Program-made: the position numbers and the translations under genes
Shown here: positions 18,266 to 29,000 of the stretch, piece by piece
Position numbering within the stretch: position 1 is the first letter of the stretch
Layout: the number at the start of each line of letters is the position of its first letter
Origin: Hyphomicrobiales bacterium
GTDB lineage: Bacteria; Pseudomonadota; Alphaproteobacteria; Rhizobiales; Rhizobiaceae
Assembly (NCBI GenBank): GCA_900472395.1
Contig: UCHV01000011.1
Span: forward strand, 267,806-331,805
Direction of reading: 5' to 3'
DNA: 64,000 bases
The notes under the pieces: model-generated
The model's database searches: none
The model's input: the letters and a program-made list of their open reading frames with translations, nothing else
Told to the model about the DNA's origin: nothing

Positions 18266-18308
18266 AAACAGAAACGCCGCGTGCATCAGCCACGCGGCGT
18301 TTCTGTTT
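18266..18308. terminator. bidirectional Rho-independent terminator
   Basis: A perfect 18-bp stem (aaacagaaacgccgcgtg with its complement) around a six-base loop, with A-rich and T-rich ends on both sides. It lies between the convergent chemoreceptor gene and ccmH and can stop transcription from both. Confidence 0.85.
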
Positions 18309-18358
18309 CCAAAGCATGTCACGCAAAAGCGTATAGCGGTTCTGCCCGAGTTGAAGAA

Positions 18359-18814
18359 TTATCCCTTCGACAACTCGTCGATCCGTGCCTTCTCCTCATC
18401 GGATAACGGCGTCACCGTCTTCAGCGGTGGACGGCTGCGCACGAACAGGATCATCGTCAGCGCACCGATCAACAGCAGTGCGACGGGCGCCGACCAGAGC
18501 GCGATCGTCTTGGCACTCAGACGTGGCTTCAACAGCACGAACTCGCCGTAACGCGACACCACGTAATCCAGCACCTGCTCGTCGCTGTCGCCATCGGTCA
18601 GCCGTTCGCGCACCAGCACACGCAGGTCCTTGGCAAGCTCGGCATTGCTGTCGTCGATAGACTGGTTCTGGCAGACCATGCAGCGCAGATGCGCCGAAAG
18701 GTTTCTCGCCCGCTCTTCCAGAACCGGATCCTTCAAAACCTCGTCGGGGTTGACGGCAAAGGCCGGCAGCGCGCTGAACAGCATGAAGGCGACAAGGAGA
18801 AACCGGCGCATCAT
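18359..18814 (-). CDS. ccmH: cytochrome c maturation protein CcmH
   Basis: A thiol-disulfide protein of the system I cytochrome c biogenesis pathway that reduces apocytochrome c haem-binding cysteines. The 151-residue precursor has a signal peptide (residues 1-20), the redox motif [10 protein letters not shown] with Cys45 and Cys48, and a C-terminal transmembrane helix near 104-126. Its start codon overlaps the ccmF stop (ATGA at 18811-18814), so it is the last gene of the coupled ccmIEFH operon. The open frame continues upstream inside ccmF, but that part is a shadow. In rhizobia the gene is also called cycL. Confidence 0.93.
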   Translation of the reverse strand: MMRRFLLVAFMLFSALPAFAVNPDEVLKDPVLEERARNLSAHLRCMVCQNQSIDDSNAELAKDLRVLVRERLTDGDSDEQVLDYVVSRYGEFVLLKPRLSAKTIALWSAPVALLLIGALTMILFVRSRPPLKTVTPLSDEEKARIDELSKG

Positions 18815-20808
18815 TCGGCAGGCTCCATCACCGGCGTCACCGGCTTGGCAACCTTGGCCTTGCGGCTCGGCGCACCGACGCGCAGGCGGCGGTCGGAAAG
18901 CGAAACGAAGCCGCCGAGCATCATGATCAGACAACCGCCCCAGATGCACAGGATGAACGGCTTCCACCAGATGCGCACCACCATGCCGCCATCGGTCATC
19001 GCGTCGCCCAGCGAAACGTAAAGCTGGCTGAACCAGAAGGTGACGATACCGGCTTCGGTGGTCGGCATGCGGCGCGCGGTATAAAGCCGTTTGGAAGACC
19101 ACGTGTCGGCCACAACGACGCCATCCTTGCTGATGGTGAAATGCCCCTGATCGTCGGTATAGTTCGGACCCGCCGCATGGCGCATGCCGTCGAAGACGAG
19201 GCTGTAGCCACCGGCTTCTGCTGTCGCGCCCTGCTTCATCTCGAGCACGGTTTCCGTCTCGTAGGTGGAAACGATAATGATGCCGAGCACCGTCACGCCA
19301 AGCCCGAAATGCGCCAGCGCCGTGCCGAAGGCCGAACGCGGCAGGCCGATCAGGCGACGCCACGCGACATTGAACGCCAGCTTGCCGAAATTGGCGCGGT
19401 ACCAGAGATCGGCCAGCGCGCCGAGCATCAGGTAACAGGCCATGGCCAGACCCGCCGCCGCCATCACCGGCCCGCCGTTTTCGATATAGTAGAGAACGAG
19501 ACCCGCCACGAAAGCGAAGCCGATCACCGCATAAAGCCGCTGCATCGCGCCCATCAGGTCCGCACGTTTCCATGCCAGAAGCGGGCCGAACGGCACTGCC
19601 AGCAAAAGCGGAACCATCAGCAGGCCGAACGTGAGATTGAAGAACGGCGCTCCGACGGAAATCTTTTCGCCGGTCATCGTTTCCAGCACCAGCGGATAAA
19701 GCGTGCCGGTCAGCACGGTCGCGCAGCAGACCGTCAGGATCAGGTTGTTGAGAACCAGCGCGCCCTCACGCGAGATCGGCTGGAACAGGCCGCCGCTTTT
19801 CAGCCGCGGCGCACGCCACGCAAACAGCATGAAGGCGCCACCGATGAACAGCGTCAGGATGCCGAGAATGAAGATACCGCGCGACGGGTCCGTGGCAAAC
19901 GCATGCACCGAGGTGAGAACGCCCGAGCGAACGAGGAAGGTGCCGAGCAGCGACAGCGAAAACGTCATGATCGCCAGAAGCACGGTCCAGATCTTCAGCG
20001 CCTCGCGTTTTTCCATGACAAGCGCCGAATGCAGAAGCGCGGTCCCGGCCAGCCACGGCATGAAGGAGGCGTTTTCAACCGGATCCCAGAACCACCAGCC
20101 ACCCCAGCCGAGTTCGTAATAGGCCCAGTATGAACCCATGGCGATGCCGGCGGTCAGGAACGTCCATGCGGCCAGCGTCCACGGCCGCACCCAGCGCGCC
20201 CAGGCAGCGTCGATGCGCCCCTCGATCAGCGCCGCAACGGCAAAGGAAAAACAGACGGAAAAGCCGACATACCCGAGATAGAGAAGCGGCGGATGGATGG
20301 CGAGCCCGAAATCCTGCAGGATCGGGTTGAGATCCTGCCCCTCGGCCGGCGCAGGGTTCAGGCGCAGGAACGGGTTGGAGGTCAGGAGGATGAAGAACAG
20401 GAAGGCCGAGGCGATCCATGCCTGCACGGCCAGAACATTGGACTTCAAGGTTTCCGGCAGGTTCTTGCCGAACATCACGACAAGGGCGCTGAACAGAACC
20501 ACGATCAGCAGCCACAGCAGCATCGAGCCTTCGTGATTGCCCCAGACACCGGTGTATTTGTAGAGGAGCGGCATCATCGAGTGGGAATTTTCCCAGACGT
20601 TTTTGACCGAAAAATCGGAAACCACATAGGCCCAGGTCAGCACGCCGAATGAAAATGCCACCAGAGCGAACAGGACGAGCGAACCGGCCGGCGCCAGCGC
20701 CATCATCGCGCTATCGCGGCGGGCAGCGCCGATCAACGGCACCACGGACAGGATCAGTGCGACGGCCAGCGCCAGCACGAGAGCAAAATGACCGATCTCG
20801 ATGATCAT
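18811..20808 (-). CDS. ccmF: haem lyase CcmF
   Basis: A large inner-membrane protein of the system I cytochrome c maturation pathway that, with CcmH and CcmI, attaches haem to apocytochrome c in the periplasm. The 665-residue product has about 14-15 hydrophobic segments and the haem-handling WWD domain with [19 protein letters not shown] around residues 234-252. Its length fits the family. It overlaps ccmE by four bases upstream and ccmH by four bases downstream, which indicates translational coupling. Rhizobial name cycK. Confidence 0.95.
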   Translation of the reverse strand: MIIEIGHFALVLALAVALILSVVPLIGAARRDSAMMALAPAGSLVLFALVAFSFGVLTWAYVVSDFSVKNVWENSHSMMPLLYKYTGVWGNHEGSMLLWLLIVVLFSALVVMFGKNLPETLKSNVLAVQAWIASAFLFFILLTSNPFLRLNPAPAEGQDLNPILQDFGLAIHPPLLYLGYVGFSVCFSFAVAALIEGRIDAAWARWVRPWTLAAWTFLTAGIAMGSYWAYYELGWGGWWFWDPVENASFMPWLAGTALLHSALVMEKREALKIWTVLLAIMTFSLSLLGTFLVRSGVLTSVHAFATDPSRGIFILGILTLFIGGAFMLFAWRAPRLKSGGLFQPISREGALVLNNLILTVCCATVLTGTLYPLVLETMTGEKISVGAPFFNLTFGLLMVPLLLAVPFGPLLAWKRADLMGAMQRLYAVIGFAFVAGLVLYYIENGGPVMAAAGLAMACYLMLGALADLWYRANFGKLAFNVAWRRLIGLPRSAFGTALAHFGLGVTVLGIIIVSTYETETVLEMKQGATAEAGGYSLVFDGMRHAAGPNYTDDQGHFTISKDGVVVADTWSSKRLYTARRMPTTEAGIVTFWFSQLYVSLGDAMTDGGMVVRIWWKPFILCIWGGCLIMMLGGFVSLSDRRLRVGAPSRKAKVAKPVTPVMEPAE

Positions 20809-21323
20809 GGTTTTGTCGCTCCCGTGGTCTCGACCTTTGCCGGCTGTTCCTGTGATGACTTTTCCTTGGGCGCAGCCATGCCCTTGCCGCTGCCGTCTTC
20901 CCAGACACCGTCCTTCTTCAGGCGGTCGGCTACTTCCTTGGGCATGTAATTCTCGTCATGCTTGGCAAGAACGGAGTCCGCCACGAAAGCATGCGACGTG
21001 TCGAATGCGCCTTCCGTCACAACGCCCTGCCCCTCGCGAAACAGGTCGGGCAGAATGCCGGTATAGCTGACCGGCACGGTATTTTCACCATCCGTCACCA
21101 CGAAGGAAACGGTCGAACCATTGCCGCGCTTCACCGATCCCTCTTCGACAAGCCCACCGAGACGGATGCGGGTGCCGGGGGAAATCTGCGCGGTCTTCAG
21201 GTCACCTGGCATGAAGAAATAGGCGACCGACTGGCTGAAGGCGAACATGACAAGCAGAACCGCCGCCATGATGAAGCCGACGCCACCGGCAATCACCGCC
21301 AGTCGTTTCTGTTTGCGGGTCAT
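20805..21323 (-). CDS. ccmE: haem chaperone CcmE
   Basis: A periplasmic membrane-anchored protein that covalently binds haem from CcmC and passes it to CcmF. The N-terminal anchor is at residues 8-32, followed by the beta-barrel domain. The haem-binding site is present as HDENYMP, with the covalent His122 and Tyr126. The acidic/Pro C-terminal tail is typical. It overlaps ccmI and ccmF by four bases each. Rhizobial name cycJ. Confidence 0.95.
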   Translation of the reverse strand: MTRKQKRLAVIAGGVGFIMAAVLLVMFAFSQSVAYFFMPGDLKTAQISPGTRIRLGGLVEEGSVKRGNGSTVSFVVTDGENTVPVSYTGILPDLFREGQGVVTEGAFDTSHAFVADSVLAKHDENYMPKEVADRLKKDGVWEDGSGKGMAAPKEKSSQEQPAKVETTGATKP

Positions 21324-22459
21324 GGCTTGGCTCCTTCGCCGGCAGTGTTTTGCGCCTCGATACCGATCTCACGGCCAAGCGCCACCAGTTGTCCGCCTTC
21401 ATTGCTGCTGGGTGGAAATGTCTTCAGGCCGTTGGCCAGCGCTTCGCCAGCCTTCTGGCGGTCGCCCAGCACGGCATAGGAGCGAACCAGCTGCATCCAG
21501 CCGGCAATATTGTTGGGCTCCTGGCTCATGCGGGTTGCCAGCGCCTCGACCATGCCCCTGATGGCTGCCTGCTGGTCGTCGGCGCCCATGGACTGGATGG
21601 CAGCAACCGCCTCGTCATTGTTGTCGAGCTGCGGGATGACCGTACCGCCCACCTTGGCGATATGCTCATTGACGAGAGCCGCCCATGGCGCGCCACGCGG
21701 CGCATCCTTGGCCAGGGCCTCGAAAGCGACCCGTGCCTCGTCGTTTTTGCCCGCCTGCTCCAGCGCCAGCGCCAGATAGAAACGCACACGTGCATCCTGC
21801 GGGCTAAGCTTTGCTGCCGCCTCGAAAGCCGAACGCGCGTCTTCGGTCACGATGCCGCCACTGGCGGCCACCAGCGTTTCCCCGAGGCCGGAAAGCCGCT
21901 CCGGGTTCTCGCCGATCAGCCGGATTGCATTGCGATAGGCCATTTCTGCATCGCCCATGCGCTGCGTGCGGAAATAGATCGGTGCCAGAAGATCCCAACC
22001 GCTGCCGTCATTGGGGTTCAGCGCCAGATGTCGCTCAGCCTTGGCAACCAGAAGATCGAGATTGTTGCCGGGGTTTTCCAGCCTGGCGGCCAGCGGCTGC
22101 GCCGGCAGCCACGGGCTGCCAAGCGCCAAGTAAAGACAGAGCCCGACGGCCGGCACGAAAACCGTGACCGCGAGCACGACGAGCGACGCCCGGCGCCTGG
22201 CCGGCGAAGCGGCGGCATTGGCGTCCTTGTCGGCGGTGGCGATCAGCCGGCGACCGATTTCGGCGCGGGCATATTCGGCCTCCTCGTCGCCGATCAGGCC
22301 GAGCCCCTTGTCGCGCTCCAGCTCACGCAGCTGGTCGCGATAAACGGCCGCTTCCCCTTCGGCGGAATCGGCAACCGGCTCGGCGCCACGCGCCAAAGGC
22401 AGGATAAGAAGGGCGGCCACGGCCGCCGTCAGACAGGCAAAAATAATCCAAAGCAACAT
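21320..22459 (-). CDS. ccmI: cytochrome c biogenesis protein CcmI
   Basis: A membrane-bound chaperone that holds apocytochrome c for ligation. The 379-residue product has two transmembrane helices (around residues 3-22 and 94-115) around a cytoplasmic loop with a heptad-like charged segment, and a periplasmic C-terminal domain with tetratricopeptide repeats (for example around 150-330). It is the first gene of the ccmIEFH operon. Rhizobial name cycH. Confidence 0.92.
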   Translation of the reverse strand: MLLWIIFACLTAAVAALLILPLARGAEPVADSAEGEAAVYRDQLRELERDKGLGLIGDEEAEYARAEIGRRLIATADKDANAAASPARRRASLVVLAVTVFVPAVGLCLYLALGSPWLPAQPLAARLENPGNNLDLLVAKAERHLALNPNDGSGWDLLAPIYFRTQRMGDAEMAYRNAIRLIGENPERLSGLGETLVAASGGIVTEDARSAFEAAAKLSPQDARVRFYLALALEQAGKNDEARVAFEALAKDAPRGAPWAALVNEHIAKVGGTVIPQLDNNDEAVAAIQSMGADDQQAAIRGMVEALATRMSQEPNNIAGWMQLVRSYAVLGDRQKAGEALANGLKTFPPSSNEGGQLVALGREIGIEAQNTAGEGAKP

Positions 22460-22752
22460 AGGCGCCCATTACCGCAAGCGGCCAGGCATTCCAATTGCAT
22501 GGCGCGCATTGACGCGAATTTGAGGCCTCACGCCCCGACTTCGCCCCACTTATAGAACGGTTCGAATATACCTGCCTTTGACTTGGGACAAACAAAATTG
22601 ACAGGCGGCAATCCACACGGCCGCCATAGCCGGGTTTTACACAACAAAACCGGGCAAAGGAGGATGTCTCAAATAACCGTGATGTTTGGCCGAAAACGCA
22701 ACGGAAGCCCGCGCCGGCCCCGCTCTACCCGGTGCCGATCCAGGAATTCCGC
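22460..22752. other. intergenic region upstream of ccmI
   Basis: No gene is supported in these 293 bases. The part next to ccmI should hold the promoter of the ccmIEFH operon; AT-rich hexamers are present on the minus strand (tataag and tatatt near 22550-22570), but none is convincing. Confidence 0.45.
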
Positions 22753-23157
22753 TCAGATCAGCGGCGTCCACGTGCCATCGGCATTGCGGCAGGCCGTGCC
22801 GCGCGCCTTCACCTCGGCGCGACCTTCCGGCGTAATCGTGTGCGTATACTGGCGGCAATTCTGCGCGCCCACCTGGAAGGGCGCGTTGGCCACAACCTGC
22901 CCCTTGATACCGTCACCGGTCCAGACCACAGGCTGCCCGCCCGGCGAACCTTCCAGCGCGCGATATTCCGCTTCGAGCGCCCGCTGCTTGTCGCTGTTGT
23001 CGATCTCCACGCCGCTGCGGGAAATCACACCGCCCTGCATGGCAGCAATGTAGGATGCCGAAGACACCCGCGCCTTGCCGCCCGCGGTCGTGCAGCCTGC
23101 CAGCAAGCCAGCCGATACAAGCGATAGAACGGCAGTTCGGGCAAAATGAAAGCGCAT
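22753..23157 (-). CDS. small outer-membrane lipoprotein (17-kDa surface antigen-like)
   Basis: The 134-residue product has a clear lipoprotein signal peptide with the lipobox LLAGC, so Cys22 should be acylated. The mature part resembles the RT0821/Lpp0805-type surface protein family: a short alpha-beta domain containing NCRQYTHTITPEGRAEVKARG and a final TACRNADGTW. Such proteins sit at the outer membrane and are of unknown function. The start is supported by ggag on the minus strand. It is monocistronic. Confidence 0.8.
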   Translation of the reverse strand: MRFHFARTAVLSLVSAGLLAGCTTAGGKARVSSASYIAAMQGGVISRSGVEIDNSDKQRALEAEYRALEGSPGGQPVVWTGDGIKGQVVANAPFQVGAQNCRQYTHTITPEGRAEVKARGTACRNADGTWTPLI

Positions 23158-23359
23158 GCGTCTCCAACCGGTTAGGCAATCATCGAACGGTTTCGCACAT
23201 GCCGGCCGAACGTTCCGGTGGACCTTGTGCGCTGCTTATCATTTAGCGCTTTATGCCCGCCGGTCGAGGTGCAAAATCAGAAGATTTACCCTTTTGCATC
23301 TCAATTTCATGACAGGCGCGGGTATCGCGCAACACTTGGCGGAGGCGATTTTCGTTTTG

Positions 23360-24757
23360 TCAGGTGGCATCCTTGGCAACGGCCGGCAAAACCAGCCGCG
23401 CCCGCAAGCCACCACGTTCACCGCGGGAAAGCTCGATCTGGCCCTGATATTCGGAGGTGATCTCCCGCACGATGGAAAGCCCGAGCCCCGTCCCCGGCTT
23501 GCTTTCATCCAGCCGCCGGCCACGCTTCATCGCTTCCTTGATCTCGTCCGGCTCCAGGCCCGGCCCGTCATCCTCGACAATGATCTCGATCCAGTTCTTT
23601 TTGGTTGGCTCTGCGCCTTCCGGCGCACCGCCGTAACTGGCTGTCAGGGTCACCGACCGTTCCGAATGGCGTGCGGCGTTTTCCAGAAGGTTGCCGATGG
23701 TTTCCTCGACATCCTGCTGCTCCATGGCAAGCGCCAGCCCGCTTTGCGCCACCGAAAGCTCGAAGAGTTTTTCCGGGTTGAGACGGCGCATCACGCGCAC
23801 CAGCCGCTCCAGCACCGGCTCCACCTCGGTACGCGCCAGAAGCGATTCCCGCTGGGCCGCGATACGGGCGCGATTGAGATAGGATTGCACCTGCCCCTGC
23901 ATGGCCTCCGCCTGCCCGCGAACCAGTTCGGAATGGCCCTTGTCCAGCAGTCGCGATTCGTTCAGCAGCACGGCGATCGGCGTCTTCAGCGAATGCGCCA
24001 GATTGCCCACCTGCATGCGCGCCCGCTCGACGATACGCCTGTTGCTTTCGATCAGCGCATTGGTTTCCACCGCCAGCGGCCGGATTTCGCGCGGAAAATC
24101 GCCCTCCAGCCGTTCCGCCTGTCCGCGCCGCACCTTTTCCAGCGCGCGCCTCGCCTGATCCAGCGGCCGCAGACCGAACAGGATGGCAACGCCGTTGACC
24201 AGCAGACTGCATACGCCGAAAATCACCAGCGCGATGTAGAGGCTGCGGTTGAAGGCTGCGGTATCGTCCTCGACCACGTTCAGGTTGCCGGATACGCGAA
24301 AGCGCGCCGCCCTGCCCTCGCCGTCGAGCACAACCTCGGTTTCCGCCACCAGCACATTGTTTCCATAGGCATCGGTGGTCGGGTAAAACCGTTCATAGCG
24401 ATTGTTGAACGGCACTTTCAGGATCGTCGGCACCGCAATGTTCGAAGCCCCGAGCGAAGATGAGGAAAGCGGCTGCGAAGCGAATGTGCCGAGCGGCTCG
24501 ATGATCCAGTACCAGCCGGTTTCCGGTTGCGAAAACCGCAGATCGCCCAGCTGCGGACTGCCGGTGATATTGTTGTCGTCGCCAATCGCGACCGAGTTGA
24601 TGACGTTGTAAAGCTGCGCGCGCAACAGATCGGTAAAGGCGCGCTCCGAAGACTGCCGGTAGAGCGCGGTGATAACGATCGAGATCACCACAAGCGCAAC
24701 CGCAGACCACGCAGTGGCGAGCAGAAGAACGCGGGCGGTGACAGATCTAATCAGCAT
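23360..24757 (-). CDS. feuQ: sensor histidine kinase, FeuQ/PhoQ-like
   Basis: An inner-membrane kinase of 465 aa. Transmembrane helices lie around residues 8-32 and 165-190 with a periplasmic sensor of about 130 residues between, then HAMP, the motif NLAHSLKTPIAVLLNES with phospho-acceptor His255, and an HATPase domain (NLLENAARHSE, DDGPGLEP, GTGLGLSIV). The start at 24757 (MLIRSVTAR) overlaps the end of the regulator gene by 11 bases. The SLKTPI-type HisKA and the pairing with a PhoP-like regulator fit FeuQ of rhizobia, which controls osmoadaptation and symbiosis genes in Sinorhizobium. The symbol rests on recognition, not an alignment. Confidence 0.7.
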   Translation of the reverse strand: MLIRSVTARVLLLATAWSAVALVVISIVITALYRQSSERAFTDLLRAQLYNVINSVAIGDDNNITGSPQLGDLRFSQPETGWYWIIEPLGTFASQPLSSSSLGASNIAVPTILKVPFNNRYERFYPTTDAYGNNVLVAETEVVLDGEGRAARFRVSGNLNVVEDDTAAFNRSLYIALVIFGVCSLLVNGVAILFGLRPLDQARRALEKVRRGQAERLEGDFPREIRPLAVETNALIESNRRIVERARMQVGNLAHSLKTPIAVLLNESRLLDKGHSELVRGQAEAMQGQVQSYLNRARIAAQRESLLARTEVEPVLERLVRVMRRLNPEKLFELSVAQSGLALAMEQQDVEETIGNLLENAARHSERSVTLTASYGGAPEGAEPTKKNWIEIIVEDDGPGLEPDEIKEAMKRGRRLDESKPGTGLGLSIVREITSEYQGQIELSRGERGGLRARLVLPAVAKDAT

Positions 24758-25418
24758 CGGCGGGCGCTTGCATGCGGTAGCCAAGGCCACGCACGGTTTC
24801 GATCAGGTCGACGCCGATCTTCTTGCGAAGACGACCGACAAAAACCTCGATCGTGTTCGAATCGCGGTCGAAATCCTGGTCGTACATGTGTTCGATCAGC
24901 TCGGTGCGAGACACGACTTCACCCATGTGGTGCATGAGATAGGACAGCAGCCGGAATTCGTGCGAGGTCAGCTTCATCGCCACGCCGTTGACGGTCGCCT
25001 TCGAAGCCTTGGTATCCAGGCGAACCGGCCCGCAGGCGATCTCGGAAGAGGCATGCCCGGCCGCACGACGGATCAATGCCCGAACGCGCGCCAGCACTTC
25101 TTCGACATGAAACGGTTTGGCCACATAATCGTCGGCGCCGGCATCGATACCCGCCACCTTGTCGCTCCAGCGGTCGCGCGCCGTCAGCATCAGCACGGGC
25201 ATTGCCTTGCCGTTGCTGCGCCACTTCTCGACAACGCTGATACCATCGAGTTCCGGCAGACCGATATCGAGGATAACCGCATCGTAAGGTTCGGTATCGC
25301 CAAGGAAATGACCTTCCTCGCCATCGAATGCCTGATCGACCACATACCCGACTTCCTTCAGCGCATCAGCCAGCTGCCGGTTGAGATTGACGTCGTCCTC
25401 GACCACGAGAATGCGCAT
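24747..25418 (-). CDS. feuP: OmpR-family response regulator, FeuP-like
   Basis: A 223-residue regulator with a receiver domain (acidic pair at residues 8-9, phospho-acceptor Asp51 in AVILDIGLPELDG, Lys in VAKPF) and a winged-helix output domain (LTSHEFRLLSYLMHHMGEVV and NTIEVFVGRLRKKIG). It precedes and overlaps the kinase gene, so the two form an operon. The overall sequence is of the PhoP/FeuP type found throughout rhizobia; FeuP in Sinorhizobium activates genes including ndvA. A small secreted-protein gene lies 56 bases upstream in the same direction. Confidence 0.75.
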   Translation of the reverse strand: MRILVVEDDVNLNRQLADALKEVGYVVDQAFDGEEGHFLGDTEPYDAVILDIGLPELDGISVVEKWRSNGKAMPVLMLTARDRWSDKVAGIDAGADDYVAKPFHVEEVLARVRALIRRAAGHASSEIACGPVRLDTKASKATVNGVAMKLTSHEFRLLSYLMHHMGEVVSRTELIEHMYDQDFDRDSNTIEVFVGRLRKKIGVDLIETVRGLGYRMQAPADAD

Positions 25419-25474
25419 GTCGGTCCTTTGAAAAATGCGTGAATATCCGGTGGCGAATGCCGCCGGGCAGAAAC

Positions 25475-25729
25475 TTACATCGGTACCCTTACGGTAACCT
25501 TGCGCGGACGCTCGCCGCTGCCCTGCACCAGAACGGTGACGATGCAGGTGCGGCCGTCATTGGAAGGTTGCGCCGAAAGAAGCTGGCCGCCGGTATCGCG
25601 TACGACCTTCGTTGCGGCATCGCCGCAGTCGCTTGCAACCAGCAGCAAATAATCGCGCGCGGTCGCCTGCATCGGCACAAGACCGAACAGAAAGCAGGTT
25701 ACAACAGCACCGATCATCGATTTCTTCAT
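25475..25729 (-). CDS. small secreted protein upstream of feuP (possible FeuN homologue)
   Basis: An 84-residue precursor with a clear Sec signal peptide (MKKSMIGAVVTCFLFGLV, likely cleaved after ATA). The mature domain of about 60 residues has two cysteines that could form a disulfide, one in ASDCGDAATKV and one in GRTCIVTVLV. It lies directly upstream of feuP on the same strand. In Sinorhizobium a small periplasmic inhibitor of FeuQ, called FeuN, is described next to feuPQ, so this is a good candidate by size, location and secretion; identity by sequence was not checked. An in-frame ATG at 25738 is an alternative start. Confidence 0.7.
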   Translation of the reverse strand: MKKSMIGAVVTCFLFGLVPMQATARDYLLLVASDCGDAATKVVRDTGGQLLSAQPSNDGRTCIVTVLVQGSGERPRKVTVRVPM

Positions 25730-25866
25730 AGCCACCATTTCCACCCGCAAGAGGGACAGAGTGAGTTCCAATCGTCGAGGAACTATGTATCGAACAGCGG
25801 CTGAATGGCAAATGAATGGGGGCGACTGCAACCCGTCGCCCCACTTTTACACCGGATCGTGAGCGC

Positions 25867-26079
25867 TCAGACGCCGCCGATTTCCGTATCGGCGGTGATC
25901 CGCCCATAGATTGCGATCAGTCCGCCAATCGCGCCCACGGTTGTCACCGCCAGGTCGGCAAGCTCGGCCTGGGTGCCCGCATCCACCTCCGTTCCCATGA
26001 TCTGCAGAAGCGAAGCGCCGACCGCAATCAACGCTCCCCACACGGTTTTCGACTGGTGCCATGCCTTCATGCCATCCAT
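25867..26079 (-). CDS. holin-like small membrane protein of the GTA cluster
   Basis: A 70-residue protein with an N-terminal segment MDGMKAWHQSKTVWGALIAV, one or two hydrophobic helices (about 13-30 and 45-62) and a short charged tail. Small proteins of this form with the K-x-W-x-S-K-T-V-W start are found next to phage lysis or tail genes and are often called holins. A strong SD (aaggag) fixes the start at 26079. It lies 14 bases after the giant tail-tip gene on the same strand, so it ends the GTA-like operon. Lysis activity is not shown by the sequence. Confidence 0.65.
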   Translation of the reverse strand: MDGMKAWHQSKTVWGALIAVGASLLQIMGTEVDAGTQAELADLAVTTVGAIGGLIAIYGRITADTEIGGV

Positions 26080-26093
26080 GACTTTCTCCTTCG

Positions 26094-29000
26094 TCACGTT
26101 TCGAAACTGAATTCTGCCGTCGTCGCCACTCCCAGCGGCACCGCCCGTCCAAGCTGGCGCAGCCGCACGGCAATCCGTGTCTGCAACATCCCGAAATCGG
26201 CCCGCTGCTCGGCCGCGCCATAAAGGCAAGCCGGTCCGGCCACATCGGTGCTGCGCACCACCGCAGCACCGTTCAGAACCTCCACCCGATAGCGCTCGTC
26301 CGGCTCGTCGAGTGGAATGTCGGTCGCCTCCCAGCTGTCGGCATCCGTCCGTCCGCGCCGCAGCCAGGAAAGGGCGATACCGCCGTCGCTGCGCCGGTCG
26401 GCCTGCAGGTGCGTGGGCGAAAGCGGCATCTCGGCGCGCATGCCGCCCGCAAACGCAAAAGGCCCAGCCCTTCCCCCCGCCGAACCACCGGCTTCCACCA
26501 GCCAGTTCAGCCCGATGCCACGCTCTTCCGATGCAATCCCCAGCGGCACCACTGCCGCATCCAGCACCACAACTGCCGCCCCGATGTCCGCGCCCGCCAT
26601 CATGGCATCCTCTGAACCAGCCAATCCGCGCAACAACCCGGTCAACCGCCAGCGACCCGCCGCAATCTCCTGTGCTGTAGAAAAGCCGATCACTTCCCAG
26701 TTGCCCGCAGCGCTTTTCACCGCAAGCCGGTTGTCACCGTTCAGAACCGCCCGCTGTTCGGCAGAGGAAAGTCCGTCGAAAAACAGGTCGCATTCCAGAA
26801 CATTGAACCGGTCGAACCGCCCGCTGATACCGGCGAAAAGGGGCGCAGTCAGCCTTCCCAGCCGCGCAGGCCGCTCGATCACGGTGCGTGTCCGAAACCC
26901 TTCATTCGAAACCGACGAAGACACCGCCATCCGCCGCCACGGACGGCAGAATGCCGCCACCCGCGCAAAGCTTTGGGCTTCCCCCGGCTCGAAGCGTGGC
27001 AGATCGAGAAAATGCACCACCGGCGCAAACGATGCCGAAGCCTGCCCGCCGATGGCACGTCCGCCGCCCTTCTGCAACGGAACGACAGTCGCCGCCGCCG
27101 GCATGAAACGCCGCGCCTCGATCCTGCGCACCGCGCCATCCTCGATACGCTCGATCAGAAATACGCCATCCGGCCCGCCTGCCATCCGCACGGCATCCCC
27201 GGTTTCCAGCGCCAGTTCCGCCGGCGAGAGCGCAAATGAGATGCTGCGCCGCGCCACCCGGTTATCCCGCAACAGATCGTCCGCGGCGCCTTGCGCCGTC
27301 TCCGCCGCCAGCACAGCGGGCAGGTCGTACCGCAGGATCCGCTGACTTTGCGCCCTTGCGCGACGTGAACGTACGCTCGCCTGCTCGTAATCCAGAACCG
27401 GATTGAACGACGTCATCATGGCTTCCGCCGCAAAATCGCTGTCATGCCCGCGCGTTTCCGACCAGAGCGGCTGATCGTCGAGATCCGCCAATACGCCGAT
27501 CTGCGTGGCACCATGGCTCACCCGCCCCCGTGACCGGAACTTCAACCGTCCGTCCGTCTCGACGACATCGACCCGAAACGCCTGCAAAAGCGGCTCGATC
27601 AAGGCTCGCGCCGAAGCCAGCTCCCCCTGCACGTAACCGGTCAGGTCGCCGCTCACCTCGGAGACGTCGAAATCGTGAAAACCATGCTCGGTCAGAATGG
27701 CCGCAATCGCGTCGGCCAGGGTCGTCGCCCCCAGCCGCCCGTTCAGCCAGTGTCCGGTGCGCCAGTTTCCGCCATCGCTCCAGACGGAAAGATCGTTGGG
27801 AAAAGCCGGAAACGGTCGCGCATCCCAACTCCAGACAAACACATGGCCGGGGTCGACCATGCCTTTCGCCACCTGCTCGGGCGTCTGCCACCAACCGTGA
27901 TGCGCTTCGAGAAACCGCCGCTGCATGCTGTCGGAGCGCGCACCGCTGGAATGATGCGGCACCTTACTCTCCGCGGATTTGGGATCGACAAACAGGTTCG
28001 GCGCATTGCCTCCCTTGTCGATCGCCGCACAACCGAGCTCGGTAAACCAGATGGGCTCTCCGCCCGGCACCCAGGCCGTCGGCTGTCCGCTTTCACGTCC
28101 GCCCACCCGGTCGAAATGCCGATTGCCCCACCAGCCCGCCAGATCCTTGTAACGAAACGTCCAGGGCTTTCCCGCCAAACCATCGTTGATTGGAGACCTT
28201 TTTCGCGCCGCCCGGTCAACCTCGCTGGCATAATACCAGTCAAACCCCTCGCCCGAGGTAATCGCCGCCCTCAGCGCCGCAACATCATCGCCCAGCCGCG
28301 CACCATCCGGATTGTCCGCGACCAGATCATCATCCCGCCAGTCGGACAGGGGCATATAATTGTCGATGCCGACAGCATCGATCGCCGCAGACGCCCACAA
28401 CGGATCGAGATGAAAGAACACGTCCCCCGATCCATCCTGAGGATGATAGCCGAAATATTCGCTCCAATCCGCCCCATAGGTCAGCTTCGTCCGGGGCCCG
28501 ACCACCGCCCGCACATCCTCAGCCAAACGAACCAGTTCACGCACGAACGGAAATCCGCCACCTTCATCCCGAACCTGCGTCAGCCCCCGCAACTCGGATC
28601 CGACGATCAGACCATCAACCCCTCCCGCCTCCGCACACAGATGCGCATAATGCAGCACCATCCGCCGATAACCATCCGCCCGGCCGGCAAAGGTCTCGAC
28701 CTGCCCCCGCGCCACCGCGCTTTTATCCGGTGACCCCACCTGCCCCGGCGCCGGATGGCAGGAAATCCGCCCCCGCCACGGATAGGCCGCCTGCTCGGCC
28801 GCACCATGCGGATCGGCCAAACCATTGCCTTCAGGCACATCCATCATCACGAACGGGTAGAGATAAACCTTCAGACCCCGCGCCTTCAGGTCCGCGATCG
28901 CCTGGCGCAGATCGGCATCTCCCGGCGTGCCGCCATAAGCCGGTCCGCCACCATTCGTGCTGATCAGATGCGCCTCGGCACGCGACATCCCTGCAACCGA

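Noticed and set aside
18815..19573. Upstream extension of the ccmH frame within ccmF
   Set aside because: The sequence before 18814 encodes ccmF in another frame; CcmH has its own signal peptide beginning at 18814.
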